This document shows positions 25,761 to 35,883 of a stretch of DNA of 64,000 bases, piece after piece. The DNA is from Pratylenchus scribneri (taxonomy: Eukaryota > Nematoda > Chromadorea > Rhabditida > Pratylenchidae), in NCBI GenBank assembly GCA_030063045.1, contig JAQSEB010000008.1, positions 372,001 to 436,000 on the forward strand, written 5' to 3'. The stretch's first letter is position 1. The number at the start of each line of letters is the position of its first letter. The notes below the pieces were generated by a model that did not search any database, was not told the origin of the DNA, and saw only the letters and a list, made by a program, of their open reading frames with translations. Both the position numbers and the translations under genes were made by a program.

Positions 25761-26254
25761 CTTTGTCCTACTCTAATTAACATCTATTAATATCATTTCA
25801 CTCTTATTCCAATTTTAGAAAATAAGCAGTTGATTAATACTAAAAAAATTCCTGCTGGAGTCGATTTCGAATATCCCCAATTCCTTTAAATTTTATTGGC
25901 ACTTAAAACATCGCTTTAAAGTGTTTTACATATAGGTATTCCATGGACACGCTTGGACAATTCACATCAAAGGAAATTGCTTTTGATGTAGGTGACCTTT
26001 TCCGAAGGCATTCTTCGCTCCAATGCGTTTTGGCATTTTTAACAATAAAAAAACACCTCCATTTACGTACTTGTTTTTTTTACAATTCGAAAAACACTTT
26101 CACAATTTTTATGCTTCATTGAATTCGACTAAACCTCCATTTTCCTTATATTAATCGTTATTTTTTGGTTAAAAATATTCCTTTCAAAAGTTTATCGGGA
26201 GTTCTATTAATTTGCCCCGAAATAAGATTTAATTTACACAAATTTTTCGTGTCG

Positions 26255-26625
26255 AAAAATATTATATTTTTGAAGCCATATAACTTGGCCAAATCAGACT
26301 TTTTTAAGATTCCCTAACCCCTAGCCCTTAGCCCCTAATCCCATCCTGCCCTGAACCCTAACCCTAGCCCTAAACCCCTAGATAGGGCCAAGTTATATGG
26401 CCTCAAAAATATATTTTTTTCGACACGAAAGGTTGTTGCCAAATTCAGTGTTTTTGTTGCCTAATTAAGTTTATCTCTATAACTTTGTCAAACCAGACTT
26501 TTTTAAGATTTCCTAACACTTAGCCTCTAGCCCCTAATCCCATCCTGGCCCTTAACCTAACCCTGGGCCTTAATACTTAGTTATGGCCAAGTTATATCGC
26601 CAAAAAAATATAATATTTTTTGACA
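26255..26625. mobile_element. Two tandem palindromic repeats with CCCTAA-like loops
   Basis: Each unit has inverted arms containing GGCCATATAACTTGGCC-type sequence, TTTTTTCGACACGAAA-like ends and a central loop of degenerate CCCTAACCCTAGCCCCTAAT. The two units lie side by side. Confidence 0.7.
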
Positions 26626-26706
26626 ACAAAGAATTTGGGTAAATTAATTATTTTTTCTGGTTTTGGAATATATTCTTTTTCTAAAAATTTATTTGACTGA
26701 ATTTTG

Positions 26707-26892
26707 ATGATGATTGTCCATCGACAAAATTGTGGATGCTGTAAAAAGGAGGAAGAAAAATTCCCGCCAAAAATGGAACCTAGCAATGAGGCCAAAGAGC
26801 GAATCCAAAGGATGAGCAATGAAGCAGCCATATTTGCGCAACATCACAATGGGTTTGATATTTGGAACAATATTGACTTGGAATTTGAATAA
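26707..26892 (+). CDS. Short ORF, hypothetical (61 aa)
   Basis: I do not recognise this product. The ORF has two adjacent start codons, a CGCCKKEEE motif near the N-terminus and an acidic/amphipathic C-terminus ending DLEFE. Base composition is richer in GC than the flanking spacer and charged residues dominate, so it looks coding. It could be a single-exon small protein or the last exon of an unseen gene. No splice acceptor with a strong pyrimidine tract precedes it. It sits between two repeat elements, 5' of the GST gene and on the same strand. Confidence 0.35.
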   Translation: MMIVHRQNCGCCKKEEEKFPPKMEPSNEAKERIQRMSNEAAIFAQHHNGFDIWNNIDLEFE

Positions 26893-26927
26893 AAAATAGG
26901 CAATAAGATTAAACCCAATGAAGATAA

Positions 26928-27145
26928 AATCGTATAATCTTTACCTCTTTTAATTCCCCATGGGCAACTATTTTTCAACCCCTCATAAATTGGGAAAATT
27001 TGAGGCATAACTCCTTAATTTGTGGACATTTTCAAAAAATTTAAGCGGAGAAAATGCATAAAAGATTTTTTAATTTTGTCCTACGAGGGATTATGAGTCT
27101 CCAAAATTGAAGGTGGGGAATTAAAAGAAGTTTTACGATATTCAT
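26928..27145. mobile_element. MITE-like repeat, family C
   Basis: Starts with TTTACCTCTTTTAATTCCCC and ends with the near-complement GGGGAATTAAAAGAAG plus TTTACG. Other copies: 1128-1575 (interrupted), 18950-19135 (inverted), 24340-24595 and 35450-35705. Confidence 0.75.
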
Positions 27146-27518
27146 ATAATGATTTTTGGACAATAGCTTTTGGCCATAATTCAACTAAAATTTACATTTT
27201 TTGCAAATTCTATGCTTTCTCAAAAATTGTAACGGTACCAAAATATTATTTTCCATTCAATAACTCTATTCGGTTTTATTTTTTGAAACCAGAAACTTAA
27301 ACTGTTTATTGGCCAAAAATTTCAAAACAGGGGAAGGGTGAATGGTTCCTCTAAGTGAGGATTATGGGCAAGTATCATACAGATATACCAAATACCCATA
27401 AAATGGGGACCCTTAATTTTTACCCTTTTGGCCCATGTAAAGTGTAAACATAAACAGCCAAAGTTCCATTAAGCAAAAATAGAACGAGGATTTATCAATT
27501 TTCACTTCAAATTTTCAG

Positions 27519-28736
27519 CAAATTTGTTCGATATCAACTCAACTATTTGAATTTGAGAGGAAGGGCCGAACCAGTACGTCTCCTCCTTCATTATGTTCGT
27601 CAACCATTTGATGAACGGTTGGAAAGTGTGGAAAAATTTGCCAAGCAAAAAGATGGTACTATCAATATATATTTTGAGGTAGTTCAAATTTTGTTATTAA
27701 GTTTTTCCCCATCCTCGTCTGCCCAAATTGATTGTGCATGGCAAAATGGAATTGTGCTATACAAATGTTATTTTGCAATATTTGGCCAGGAAATATGGTT
27801 CAATTCATTATCCAATAACCAATGATGCTATTTGTTATGGCAGATTTAGGGAAATTGGTTTCTCTCGGGTAAGGCCTGGCTCGTAGGCCAGTTGATTTCG
27901 GAAATCTTGGCTTCTAGTGTCTTATTGACTCGAAAATATACTCATTCGACTCGGCATGGTTGATTCGGTATAAGAAATTTCAGAACTGTATGCGCTTATT
28001 TAGTAATACTCCCCGTTAGATTACTATCCCGCATCCGGTGCCCTGTTCCTAGCCCTACCTTTAAACTTAAACCAGACTGAAATTGGAAATTCATATAGTA
28101 AATCGACCATGCATAGTCGAATGAGCCTATTTTCGACTTTTTGCAATGCCTTGAAGACGAGATTCCCAAAATCGGTCGAATAAAAATGCTGGCCTTTTCC
28201 GGGAAAGTCCAATTCCCCAAACCCCAAATCGGCCGTTACTCATCCATTTTCGACATAAAAATATTTCCTCTGGCATTATTTAGGCCTTCAACCAGAATCA
28301 TCCGAGGAGAAGGCAATCGCCGAAATGTTGGCCCAACGGTTGCATGAATATTTTGACTTTCTTCGTCCATTCATTCACTGCCTCCTTGGATTCATTCCAA
28401 AAGAGAGATTGACTGACATTCGGGAAGATTTGCTGAGAGTTTGTGTTCAAAAGGATTTTGGGCCAATTTTTGAGGAACAATTGGAACGGAACAAAAATGG
28501 ATATTTGGTGGGCGAATCGGTAAATCCAAATATGATTATTTTGGCTAATTATAACCAACATTTAGTTGACTTGGATTGATTTTAATACGGCCGCATTTGC
28601 CGACCAAATTCACTGTTTTGGCGGTGACCCATTTTTGTTGGACAAATTCCCCCGAATTCAAAAGCATCGAAAGGCGGTTTTGGCATTGCCCCAGTTGGAG
28701 GAATATTTGAAGAAACGACCGAAAACATTATTTTAA
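27519..28736 (+). CDS. Glutathione S-transferase, sigma class (first exon not found)
   Basis: Cytosolic detoxification enzyme that conjugates glutathione. Exons: 27519-27655, 27702-27797, 28284-28519, 28566-28736, giving 212 residues, close to the usual 205-210. The thioredoxin-fold half begins RYQLNYLNLRGRAEP with the expected catalytic Tyr. LPKLIV and NVILQYLARKYG follow. The helical half contains EYFDFLRPF, ERNKNGYLVGES, LTWIDF, and the family ending KRPKTLF-stop. The first exon shown opens with one base of a split codon after a splice acceptor, so a short upstream exon must supply the ATG; I could not identify it. In the glutathione-binding loop the usual Gln-Ser pair before NVI is Tyr-Thr. 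The second intron shown contains a fold-back element. The gene converges on the FLYWCH gene 245 bp away. Confidence 0.88.
27838..28240. mobile_element. Fold-back element, family A, in GST intron
   Basis: Arms carry GATTTAGGGAAATTGG and CTTGGCTTCTAG on the left, with GAGATTCCCAAAATCGG and CCCCAAATCGGCC on the right. The middle contains CGACTCGGCATGGTTGATT and its complement. Same family as 4395-4770 and 11552-11963. Confidence 0.8.
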
Positions 28737-28850
28737 TTGGATAAAATAATTTTGGCCATATTTGGATTAAAAATTGGAAAAAATTATTAATCTATTAAGT
28801 TCATTTTTTGCAATTTCTCTGATTTATTAATTGGAATTTCAATACATATT

Positions 28851-28856
28851 TTTATT
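28851..28856 (-). promoter_or_regulatory. Candidate poly(A) signal of the FLYWCH gene
   Basis: AATAAA on the minus strand, 126 bases past the stop codon. It is embedded in CCGAATAAA within a block of about 80 bp that is repeated downstream of the sup-18-like gene. Confidence 0.5.
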
Positions 28857-28875
28857 CGGAATGGCCATTTAATGA

Positions 28876-28886
28876 AATAAAATAAA
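28876..28886 (+). promoter_or_regulatory. Candidate poly(A) signals for the GST gene
   Basis: Two overlapping AATAAA hexamers about 140 bases after the GST stop codon. If used, the GST transcript overlaps the 3' UTR of the convergent FLYWCH gene, whose own signal is at 28851-28856. Confidence 0.45.
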
Positions 28887-28981
28887 GTGATTGATTATAA
28901 TAAATGGATGAAAATAATGTCATAATTTTAAATGAGCTTGTCCGAATTCTTTGTTTTTTTCCAATAAAGCTCATTCATTGG

Positions 28982-30636
28982 TCAAGCCAATTCATCTTGT
29001 CGCTTAATAATTGCCATAATATCATTCCAGCAGTAGTCCAATTCTGGTTCCTCTTCATTGTCTTGATGAATCTGAAATTTTTTTTTTATTAATCTTCTAG
29101 ATATCATCTATGATTAAAATTTTGATAATGTTGAATTTGCGCCTTAAATTTAGCGGCTCCTACCTAATAGGCTTATAAAAATTTTAAAAAAATAAAAAAA
29201 CTTTATTTAAATTTAATATATTCCTTCTCATATTTTGTGAGTTATGCTGGTTTTCTTCAGCACAAGTTTAAAGCATTCTTTGAAATTCTTGAAAAAAATG
29301 GAATTTCTTCTGAATCTGACCATTTTTACGAGCATATTTTCGAATAAAATATTTTTTCACTAATCCCATAAAAAATGATCTTATTGGATTTTTCTATCTT
29401 CGATTTGCCCCATAAAAATAATTATAAGGAAATGCACACCTCCTCATCTTGTTCAAAATCGGCTGAAGGAAAATGTTGAACATCCGGATGGAACTCAATT
29501 TCGAAAATGTCCACATTCATACTTGGCGTGGACGGCGATTCGTTGAAAATATCGGTTACAGATGATGAAGTCGGTGGCATTGGCGCAAATTGACCTTGTT
29601 GATGCAGATAATCGATTCCAACATTCGAGGAGACCAAAGCTTGAAATAATTTAAAATTAATTATTCTTAAACAAAAATTATTCAATACCCGCTGGAGCTG
29701 GAGGTGTCAAATTATGGTCTTTGAGGAATTTCTTCAATGATTCCAATTCCTTGTCTTTTGCCTCCAATTCCTTGTCTTTTGCCTCCAATTCCTTGTCTTT
29801 TGCCTCCAATGCCCTGTCTTTTGCCTCCAATGCCTTTTCCTTTGTGTCCAATTCATTTTTCAATTGCCCGATAATTGCATCCTATAAAATCAAAAAAAAA
29901 TGATTTATTGTAAAATGGACTAAATCCTCTCGTGTTTGTGTTATGTATAAAAAGCCCCAAATTCAGTTTATAATTTTCACATAAATCTAAGAATTTCGTT
30001 TTTATTATGTAAAATAGGATACAACCTTTTCATAAACGCCAATGAATGGCATCCATAAAAATTCATCAATCTCTTCTATTAATTTTATTGGTAAACTCAA
30101 TTTTTTTAAGTTTTCGGAATTTTTCATGTTTTACTTATTAATTATTATGGATGGAAAATTAGTAAGAAAATGGGTTATTATAATAGGAATATATTGCCTA
30201 ATGAATTCAAAAGAAGGCTATGAGAAAGACCTTAAGAGGATCAAAAAATGATCCTTGTTGTGGGAAAGACCTTGAGAGAATCAAAAAATGATCCTTGAGA
30301 TAATATTGAGGGTGTTTCTTTTTAAGCAGAAAATAATTTTTGATTTTAGAAAATGGAATTTCAAACCTTGTTTGATTTTAGCTTGCCAGCACTTTCCATG
30401 TCCAATACTTTTGCAGGGTGATTAATTGAATGTGGCACTGTACGAACGATCTGATTTTGTGATTTGGTGTCGGTATATACTTTTGCGGTACATCCTTTAG
30501 GTTTCTGGCAATAATAGTCGCATCTCCATGTTTGTATCCCTTCATTATTGCATTCCTTCTTGCCAAATGTATAGCCATCCAAAACCAATTTTATGGAAGT
30601 CTTGCCGCCTCGTTCAATTTGGAGAATTTTAGCCAT
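28982..30636 (-). CDS. FLYWCH zinc-finger protein with heptad-repeat coiled coil (250 aa)
   Basis: Probable nuclear DNA- or protein-binding factor. Exons in transcript order: 30636-30367, 29881-29689, 29639-29440, 29071-28982; all are GT-AG and in frame. Exon 1 (90 aa) is a single FLYWCH-type zinc finger. Its WRC and GC cysteines and a terminal H-x3-H (HSINH) match the family's C2H2 spacing. Exon 2 encodes five near-perfect heptads of the type ELEAKDK, a strong coiled-coil predictor, ending in NLTPPAPA. Exon 3 is Ser/Thr/Pro-rich then acidic, and exon 4 ends ELDYCWNDIM...DELA. FLYWCH proteins in C. elegans (flh genes) repress microRNA genes; whether this is an orthologue is unknown. It shares an 80-bp 3' UTR block with the sup-18-like gene. 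Confidence 0.85.
29743..29850 (-). repeat. 21-bp coding tandem repeat (heptad repeat)
   Basis: Five copies of a 21-bp unit (plus-strand GCCTCCAATTCCTTGTCTTT plus T) within exon 2 of the FLYWCH gene. Each encodes one seven-residue coiled-coil heptad. Unit identity is high at the DNA level. Confidence 0.9.
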
Positions 30637-31726
30637 GCTGAATTATTATCAAATAAAAAATAATAGGTGTAGGTGTGTTTATCGAATCAAAATGTGCTAA
30701 AAAATAAATTAAAATTATCATGAAATTAAAAAATAAAAATAATCTTGCTGAATAAAACCTAAAAAAAAATACATTCATTCATAATAAGAATTTTTATTAT
30801 AGTGCAAAAAGATTTTATGCACCTTAATTTAAAAAGGATATTAATAAAAATGGCAAAGGGCATTTTTAAAATTTAAAAAATTTTTTGGGACACCCATTCT
30901 AAACTTTGCCCTAAAAATTTCATATTTACAGTTACAGTACAAAATCAAAATTTAATATCATTTAAATCGCCAAAAAAAAAGTTTAAAAAAATTAAAAAGA
31001 AAATTACAAAAATTGCATTAAAATTTTCAAATTGTTTTTCCAATCTTTTTTCACAAAAATATTTATAAATTTTTTTATATCCTTTTTTCTACTATTTGAT
31101 TCGTAAAATCAAATTTCCTACAGGTTGGATCGAGGTTTTTAAAATTGTTGGATTTTCAAAACAAAAAGTTTGCTTTAATTTATAGTTGATTTTAACGAAA
31201 ATTCCAAATTTCGATTTTAAAATTCATCGGCCGAAATCGAAATAATTTACCGTCTACCCTTATTTCCTTAATCAATTGAGAATCTGAGGTTTTATTTAAA
31301 ATAAGTTTATATCATAAATGAATTCATTTTATTAATTAATTTCAAATCGTAAAAATTTTATAAAAATATCAAATCCATTATCGCCCATTTCCATATAAAT
31401 CGCCTTCAATTGCACATAGTTCATTATTTCTGCTTCATGATTTTGTAAACGAATGTTCAATTCGGCACTACAGATTCGAAGAAGGCTGTGGGCAATATAA
31501 AATTCCATTTCGTTTCCTTATTCCACTGTCAATTGTGAATTTTATAATTGGTCATGTAAAATGTCCATGTCAATATAACCGGGGTTAGAATGCAAAATTG
31601 ATAAGAAATTGATTAGTTTTTTATTTATTTCATAAGATGATTGTGTAACTTGCGCTATTCAAATGGTCATACATTTTTTTTATTTTTGAGTTGAAACTTG
31701 AAATAATTGCATTTTATCCTGTTGAT

Positions 31727-32042
31727 CTTTTCCGGAAAGAATTAATTTGCACTTTATCCGGTTGCCCCTTTCCGGAAAGAATTAATTTGCACTTTATCCG
31801 GTTGCCCCCTTTCCGGAAAGAATTAATTTGCACTTTATCCGGTTGCCCCTTTCCGGAAAGAATTAATTTGCACTATCAGGTTGCCCCTTTCCGGAAAGAA
31901 TTAATTTGCACTTTATTCGGTTGCCCCTTTCCGGAAAAAATTAATTTGCACTTTATCTGGTGGTCCCTTTCCGGAAAGAATTAATTTGCACTTTATCTGG
32001 TGGTCCCTTTCCGGAAAGAATTTTTGTTTCCGGTTGCCCCTT
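31727..32042. repeat. Minisatellite, 40-bp unit with TTTCCGGAAAG core
   Basis: About eight copies of a 40-bp unit starting TTTCCGGAAAGAATTAATTT and ending with TATCCGGTTGCCCC. The first 17 bases match the core of the array at 22738-23655. The plus-strand ORF through it is a repeat artefact. Confidence 0.95.
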
Positions 32043-32149
32043 TTGTTCATAATTATCTTAAAATTTGGAAAATAATTACCAGTATTATAAAGTTCATTTT
32101 GTAACAATTTATAATTTATTCGTTAGAATCCAATTCATATGTATATTTT

Positions 32150-32155
32150 TTTATT
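32150..32155 (-). promoter_or_regulatory. Candidate poly(A) signal of the sup-18-like gene
   Basis: AATAAA on the minus strand, 65 bases after the stop codon, in the same CCGAATAAA context as the FLYWCH gene. Confidence 0.5.
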
Positions 32156-32219
32156 CGGAATGGCCACTTAATAAAATAAAATAAAAGTGATTGATTAATA
32201 AATGAATGAAAAAATGTAT

Positions 32220-34998
32220 TCAATAAATGCGCATAATCTCTTCGATTGCATTTTTCCGAATGTCCGGTACGTGAACTCCTTCCGCTGGATAGCCCAAAGG
32301 CAATAACATGCTGACCTGCAAATAAATTAAATTTAAATCGGATCATTTTGATATTGCTTTACTTGATAGTAAATAGTTTAAATATAAAAGATAGATTTAA
32401 AAGAAATTAAGGTTTATCCAAATAAGGTTTTCGCAAAATGATTTTAAAATAAAATTTGAGAATTTTTGCTTTTAAAATCGAAAATAAGAGAAACAGAAAC
32501 AGGATTTTTTAAATGAAAACCGGATTTTTTTTCGGAAATCCGGTTTATAACCTACTTTAGGGAATCCTAGTATAAAGCTAAAATTGATTAATAACGAATT
32601 TTAATTATTGTTAATATTCAATTTGAATCTTGATAGAAATAGAATTATGTCAAATGTATTCTTAAGTATTTTTGGTTAATTTTTTATGCATTTTACACTG
32701 CATTTTATGCAAATTTTTAATTCATATGCTTAATATAAATTTGAATAAATAATTTCAATGGTAGAAATTTTATCAAATTCACCTTTTCATTGATTGGGCT
32801 TTGCAAAATTTCGCGAATTCCAGCACCAGCATTCAATGGGGTTGTCACAACAGTCACCAATCCAGCATTCTGTATTCAAATGAATATTTGACCAATTTTT
32901 AAATAAAATATGCCTGAATTGCTGCCAGCAACATTCCAACGGCAATTGCCGTACTCTGTTCACTGTAATATGTTGGCCTTCTTTCGCCTTCTTCATTCAG
33001 TTGATAGGCCTAAAAATTGGAAAATATTAATTATTTTTAATAATTGTATTTAAATTGGCAAAAAAATTTTGAAATGGCGAAAAGATTTATTGTTCGTCCT
33101 GGACACCAAAATCTTATACCCAATCGATGGATCTCATAAAGACACTTTGAGTGGTATATTTAATTTGTTAAGGATTGGTCAGATTTGAAAGGCATTAAAC
33201 ATTAAAATGTTTAAACCATCTCATAGTTGTTGGTTCAAAATTAATTTAAAATTGATTAAACATAGGCCGAATCATTATCAAATGATGCAACTCGAAGAGA
33301 TCTATCGATAGAGTGGTATAAGGCTTAGAGGTCTAAGGCAAACTATTAAACTGCTAAAATTTTTTCACAATTTTTAATGTTTTTCCACAATTTTGAATAT
33401 TTCCCCTATTTTTAATATTATATTATTGAATTCTTCATGATAATATTCAATAAAAAAACTATATTTAATAAAAACAAATTAATTATTTATAAGACCAATT
33501 AAAAAAGGGTAAATTATTAATTAATCCACTGATATAAGCAATGAATTTTTACCATAGCATAAGAAAACCCACATGTTTCATGACTACAATTAAGAAAGGT
33601 GCCTCCGTCAAATATGGTTTATTCCAATTCACATTCAAATGTGCCACATCCAGTACCCATTGTGCGCCCATTCTTCTCGAATAATTCATTTGTTCCTGTT
33701 CCTCTACACATTCTCGAATTGCTCGCTTAATTTTGTCACTTTGTACAATGCAAAATGTCCAAGGCTGCAAATTGGCTCCACTCGGTGCCGTCCCTAATTT
33801 TATATTAATTATTAAAATGGATTTGGTGTGCAAAAAACCTGCAGTTTTAATCAAATTTTGAATAATTTTTAAGGAAATTGGACGTGAACTGAAGCATCGA
33901 ACACTCCGCCGAACTTTCATTGTCTCATAGAAATATTGTGATCTTTTGGTCATTTCATTTTCGGAATAAATCACTGGATGATAAGGGATTTCGGCTGGGG
34001 CATCCTGTACAATATTGTCATGTTCATCCGGGGCCGTATCCAAATCAGAGCCAACCTATAATATTTTGTGAAAATTTTGTAAATTTTTTTCCTTGTCCGA
34101 CTAAAATTGTGATTTGAAAGAATGATTTAATTTTAAATCTTTTTCTTAGCAAACGAAAACACATTTTTCTTAGCCATCGAAAACACATTTTTCTTAGCAA
34201 ACGAAAACACATTTTTCTTAGCCATCGAAAACACATTTTTCTTAGCAAACGAAAACACATTTTTCTTAGCCATCGAAAACACAATTTTCTTAGCAAACGA
34301 AAACACATTTTTCTTAGCCATCGAAAACACATTTTTCTTAGTTAATCGAAAACAATTTTTCTTAGTTAATCAAAAACACATTTTTCTTAGTTAATCGAAA
34401 ACACATTTTTCTTAGTTAATAAAAACACATTTTTCTTAGTTAATAAAAACACATTTTTCTTAGCAAACGAAAACACATTTTTCTTAGCCATCGAAAACTC
34501 ATTTTTCTTAGCAAACGAAAACACATTTTTCTTAGTTAATCGAAAAACATTTTTTTAGATTATCTGAAACACATTTATGTATTTCAATTCCAACCTTTTT
34601 ATCGGCAAATTCTTTCCATCCGTAGCCTCCTCCTTCCTTTCCCCAAATATTTCCACTACTTCGGCCATTTGTATTTCTGCTTGATTCCCCCCATCCTCCA
34701 CTGCCCCCCTCCATTCTATTGTTCAATCGGCGCAATGATGCCCGCACAATTCTAGCAAATTTCTTTATTCAAAAATTGGAAATCAATTAAAATTGCACCT
34801 TTGTGCGCCCCTCTTCAATTCTGGCCATAAAATGCTGCGAATCAGTGCCCGGAATTGGACAAAAATGAATGTGAGAACCACAGTCACAGCAGCTGTGTTC
34901 AGCTGCCAAACTTCCACTTGGCTAGTTAATTGTTTGAAAACATCCAGTCCGGTCACATTTGAGGCCGTGGCCGAATTGCCATTCTGCGGTTGGCACAT
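32220..34998 (-). CDS. sup-18: Iodotyrosine deiodinase-like FMN reductase, SUP-18 type (357 aa)
   Basis: Membrane-tethered nitroreductase-fold flavoprotein. Exons in transcript order: 34998-34799, 34751-34595, 34055-33839, 33793-33573, 33009-32914, 32869-32783, 32315-32220. The ATG at 34998 opens a region with one hydrophobic segment (about 33-55), then a Gly/Ser-rich linker (about 75-110). The catalytic domain starts near residue 140. RRSVR (168-172) is the usual FMN-phosphate motif. GTAPSGANLQPWTF, EQMNYSRRMG and NWNKPYL correspond to the IYD active-site lid, keeping the Glu, Tyr and Lys that hold halotyrosine in the family. TTPLNAG and LLPLGYPAEG close the domain. The intron 32870-32913 starts with GC. 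In C. elegans SUP-18 activates the SUP-9 two-pore K+ channel complex; the same role here is inference. Confidence 0.92.
33095..33420. mobile_element. Fold-back repeat, family D, in sup-18-like intron 4
   Basis: Contains GATCTCATAAAGACACTTTG on one arm and GAAGAGATCTATCGATAGAG on the other, around a TTGATTAAAC/GTTTAAAC core, as in 19268-19640 and 54305-54615. Confidence 0.65.
34140..34575. repeat. Minisatellite, 24/25-bp unit, sup-18-like intron 2
   Basis: About 17 units. The first block alternates CTTAGCAAACGAAAAC and CTTAGCCATCGAAAAC, each followed by ACATTTTT. A second block uses CTTAGTTAATCGAAAACAC. The 24-bp units keep frame on the minus strand, which creates a spurious repetitive ORF. 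Confidence 0.95.
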
Positions 34999-35883
34999 CA
35001 AAAAATGATTAGAAAAATTGGATTGATTTTTTGAGAGGAAGTTTGCGATTTAATCGATGAATAAACGTGTTTTTGGGGGTTTAGGAGGTGGTGAATTCAC
35101 GGACAATTCCCCATCTCCATCAATCAATCTCTCCACCGCCTACTTCCCTCCAATCATTCATCAATATTGCCTTTGTTCCAGCCGAAAAACTCTTTTTCAT
35201 GAGTGAAAGTTGGGGGAGAAAATTAAACAAATGACGAGGCCAAACAATGGAGACATAGCCCTTGATGGCCGTAAGGGCAATATTTCGGTATTCTTTTCTC
35301 GAAAAAAATAATTTTTAAAATTATCCTTTGGATTTTGGATGACATCCTTCTCGTCATATATTGCCAACTTTGTTAATAAATTACGACTTTTATCACGAAG
35401 GTGCCAAGGTTAGATTAAGGTTAATTTTCGAAAAATTAAAGGCAAACCGCAAACTCTTTTAATTCCTAATGGGGAATTATTCTTCAATTCCTCTAAAAAT
35501 TGGGAAATTAGCAAATTAGGGTCCAACTCCTTAATTTGTGGACATTTTTGACCAAATTATAGCGGATTTTGTAGAGTTTTAGGGAACAAAAAAATGCAAT
35601 AAATTTTTTTAAAGTTCATCCTGCCAAAAACAATGAGTCCTCAAAGTCGAAGTGGGGAATTATTAGAGAGGGGAGATTTAAAAATTGGGTTTATGGTATT
35701 TTACAAAATTAAGGGCATATTTTTCGGTACATCAACTTCACCGCCTTTTTTGCTGCTCCCATCCCAATAAACTAAATTGAATTTATTTATTATTCATGGA
35801 AAAATATATGAAAAATAATTACATTAAAATATTTAATTAAAAAATTCCCAAATAATATCTGTCCCTCTCCTCAATTCAATTCA
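34999..35883. other. Intergenic region upstream of the sup-18-like gene
   Basis: Presumed promoter and 5' leader of the sup-18-like gene on the right of its ATG, then a family C MITE-like repeat (35450-35705), then the 3' flank of the four-TM protein gene. No gene or clear promoter motif was identified. Confidence 0.5.
35450..35705. mobile_element. MITE-like repeat, family C
   Basis: Begins AACTCTTTTAATTCCTAATG and includes ACTCCTTAATTTGTGGACAT and GTGGGGAATTATTAGAGAGG. Aligns by eye with 26928-27145. Confidence 0.7.

Larger units (their letters stand above)
25101..26706. other. Intergenic region downstream of the TRPV gene
   Basis: Holds the GC-rich fold-back element (25240-25760) and a double palindrome with a CCCTAA-type loop (26255-26625). 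I found no canonical AATAAA near the TRPV stop codon and no recognisable gene. Confidence 0.6.
30637..32219. other. Intergenic region with minisatellite
   Basis: AT-rich spacer between the FLYWCH start and the sup-18-like stop. It contains a short copy of the dispersed ACCGAAA repeat (about 31140-31255) and the TTTCCGGAAAG minisatellite (31727-32042). No gene seen. Confidence 0.6.

Noticed and set aside
31691..31984. Plus-strand ORF with repeating RINLHFI and KELICTL motifs
   Set aside because: Produced by the 40-bp minisatellite; the repeats appear in more than one frame.
34045..34332. Minus-strand ORF with repeating FSMAKKNV and FSFAKKNV on the same strand as the sup-18-like gene
   Set aside because: It lies within the intron between well-supported exons. 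The open frame follows from the 24-bp unit length, and the sister array in hum-7 has 25-bp units that break frame.
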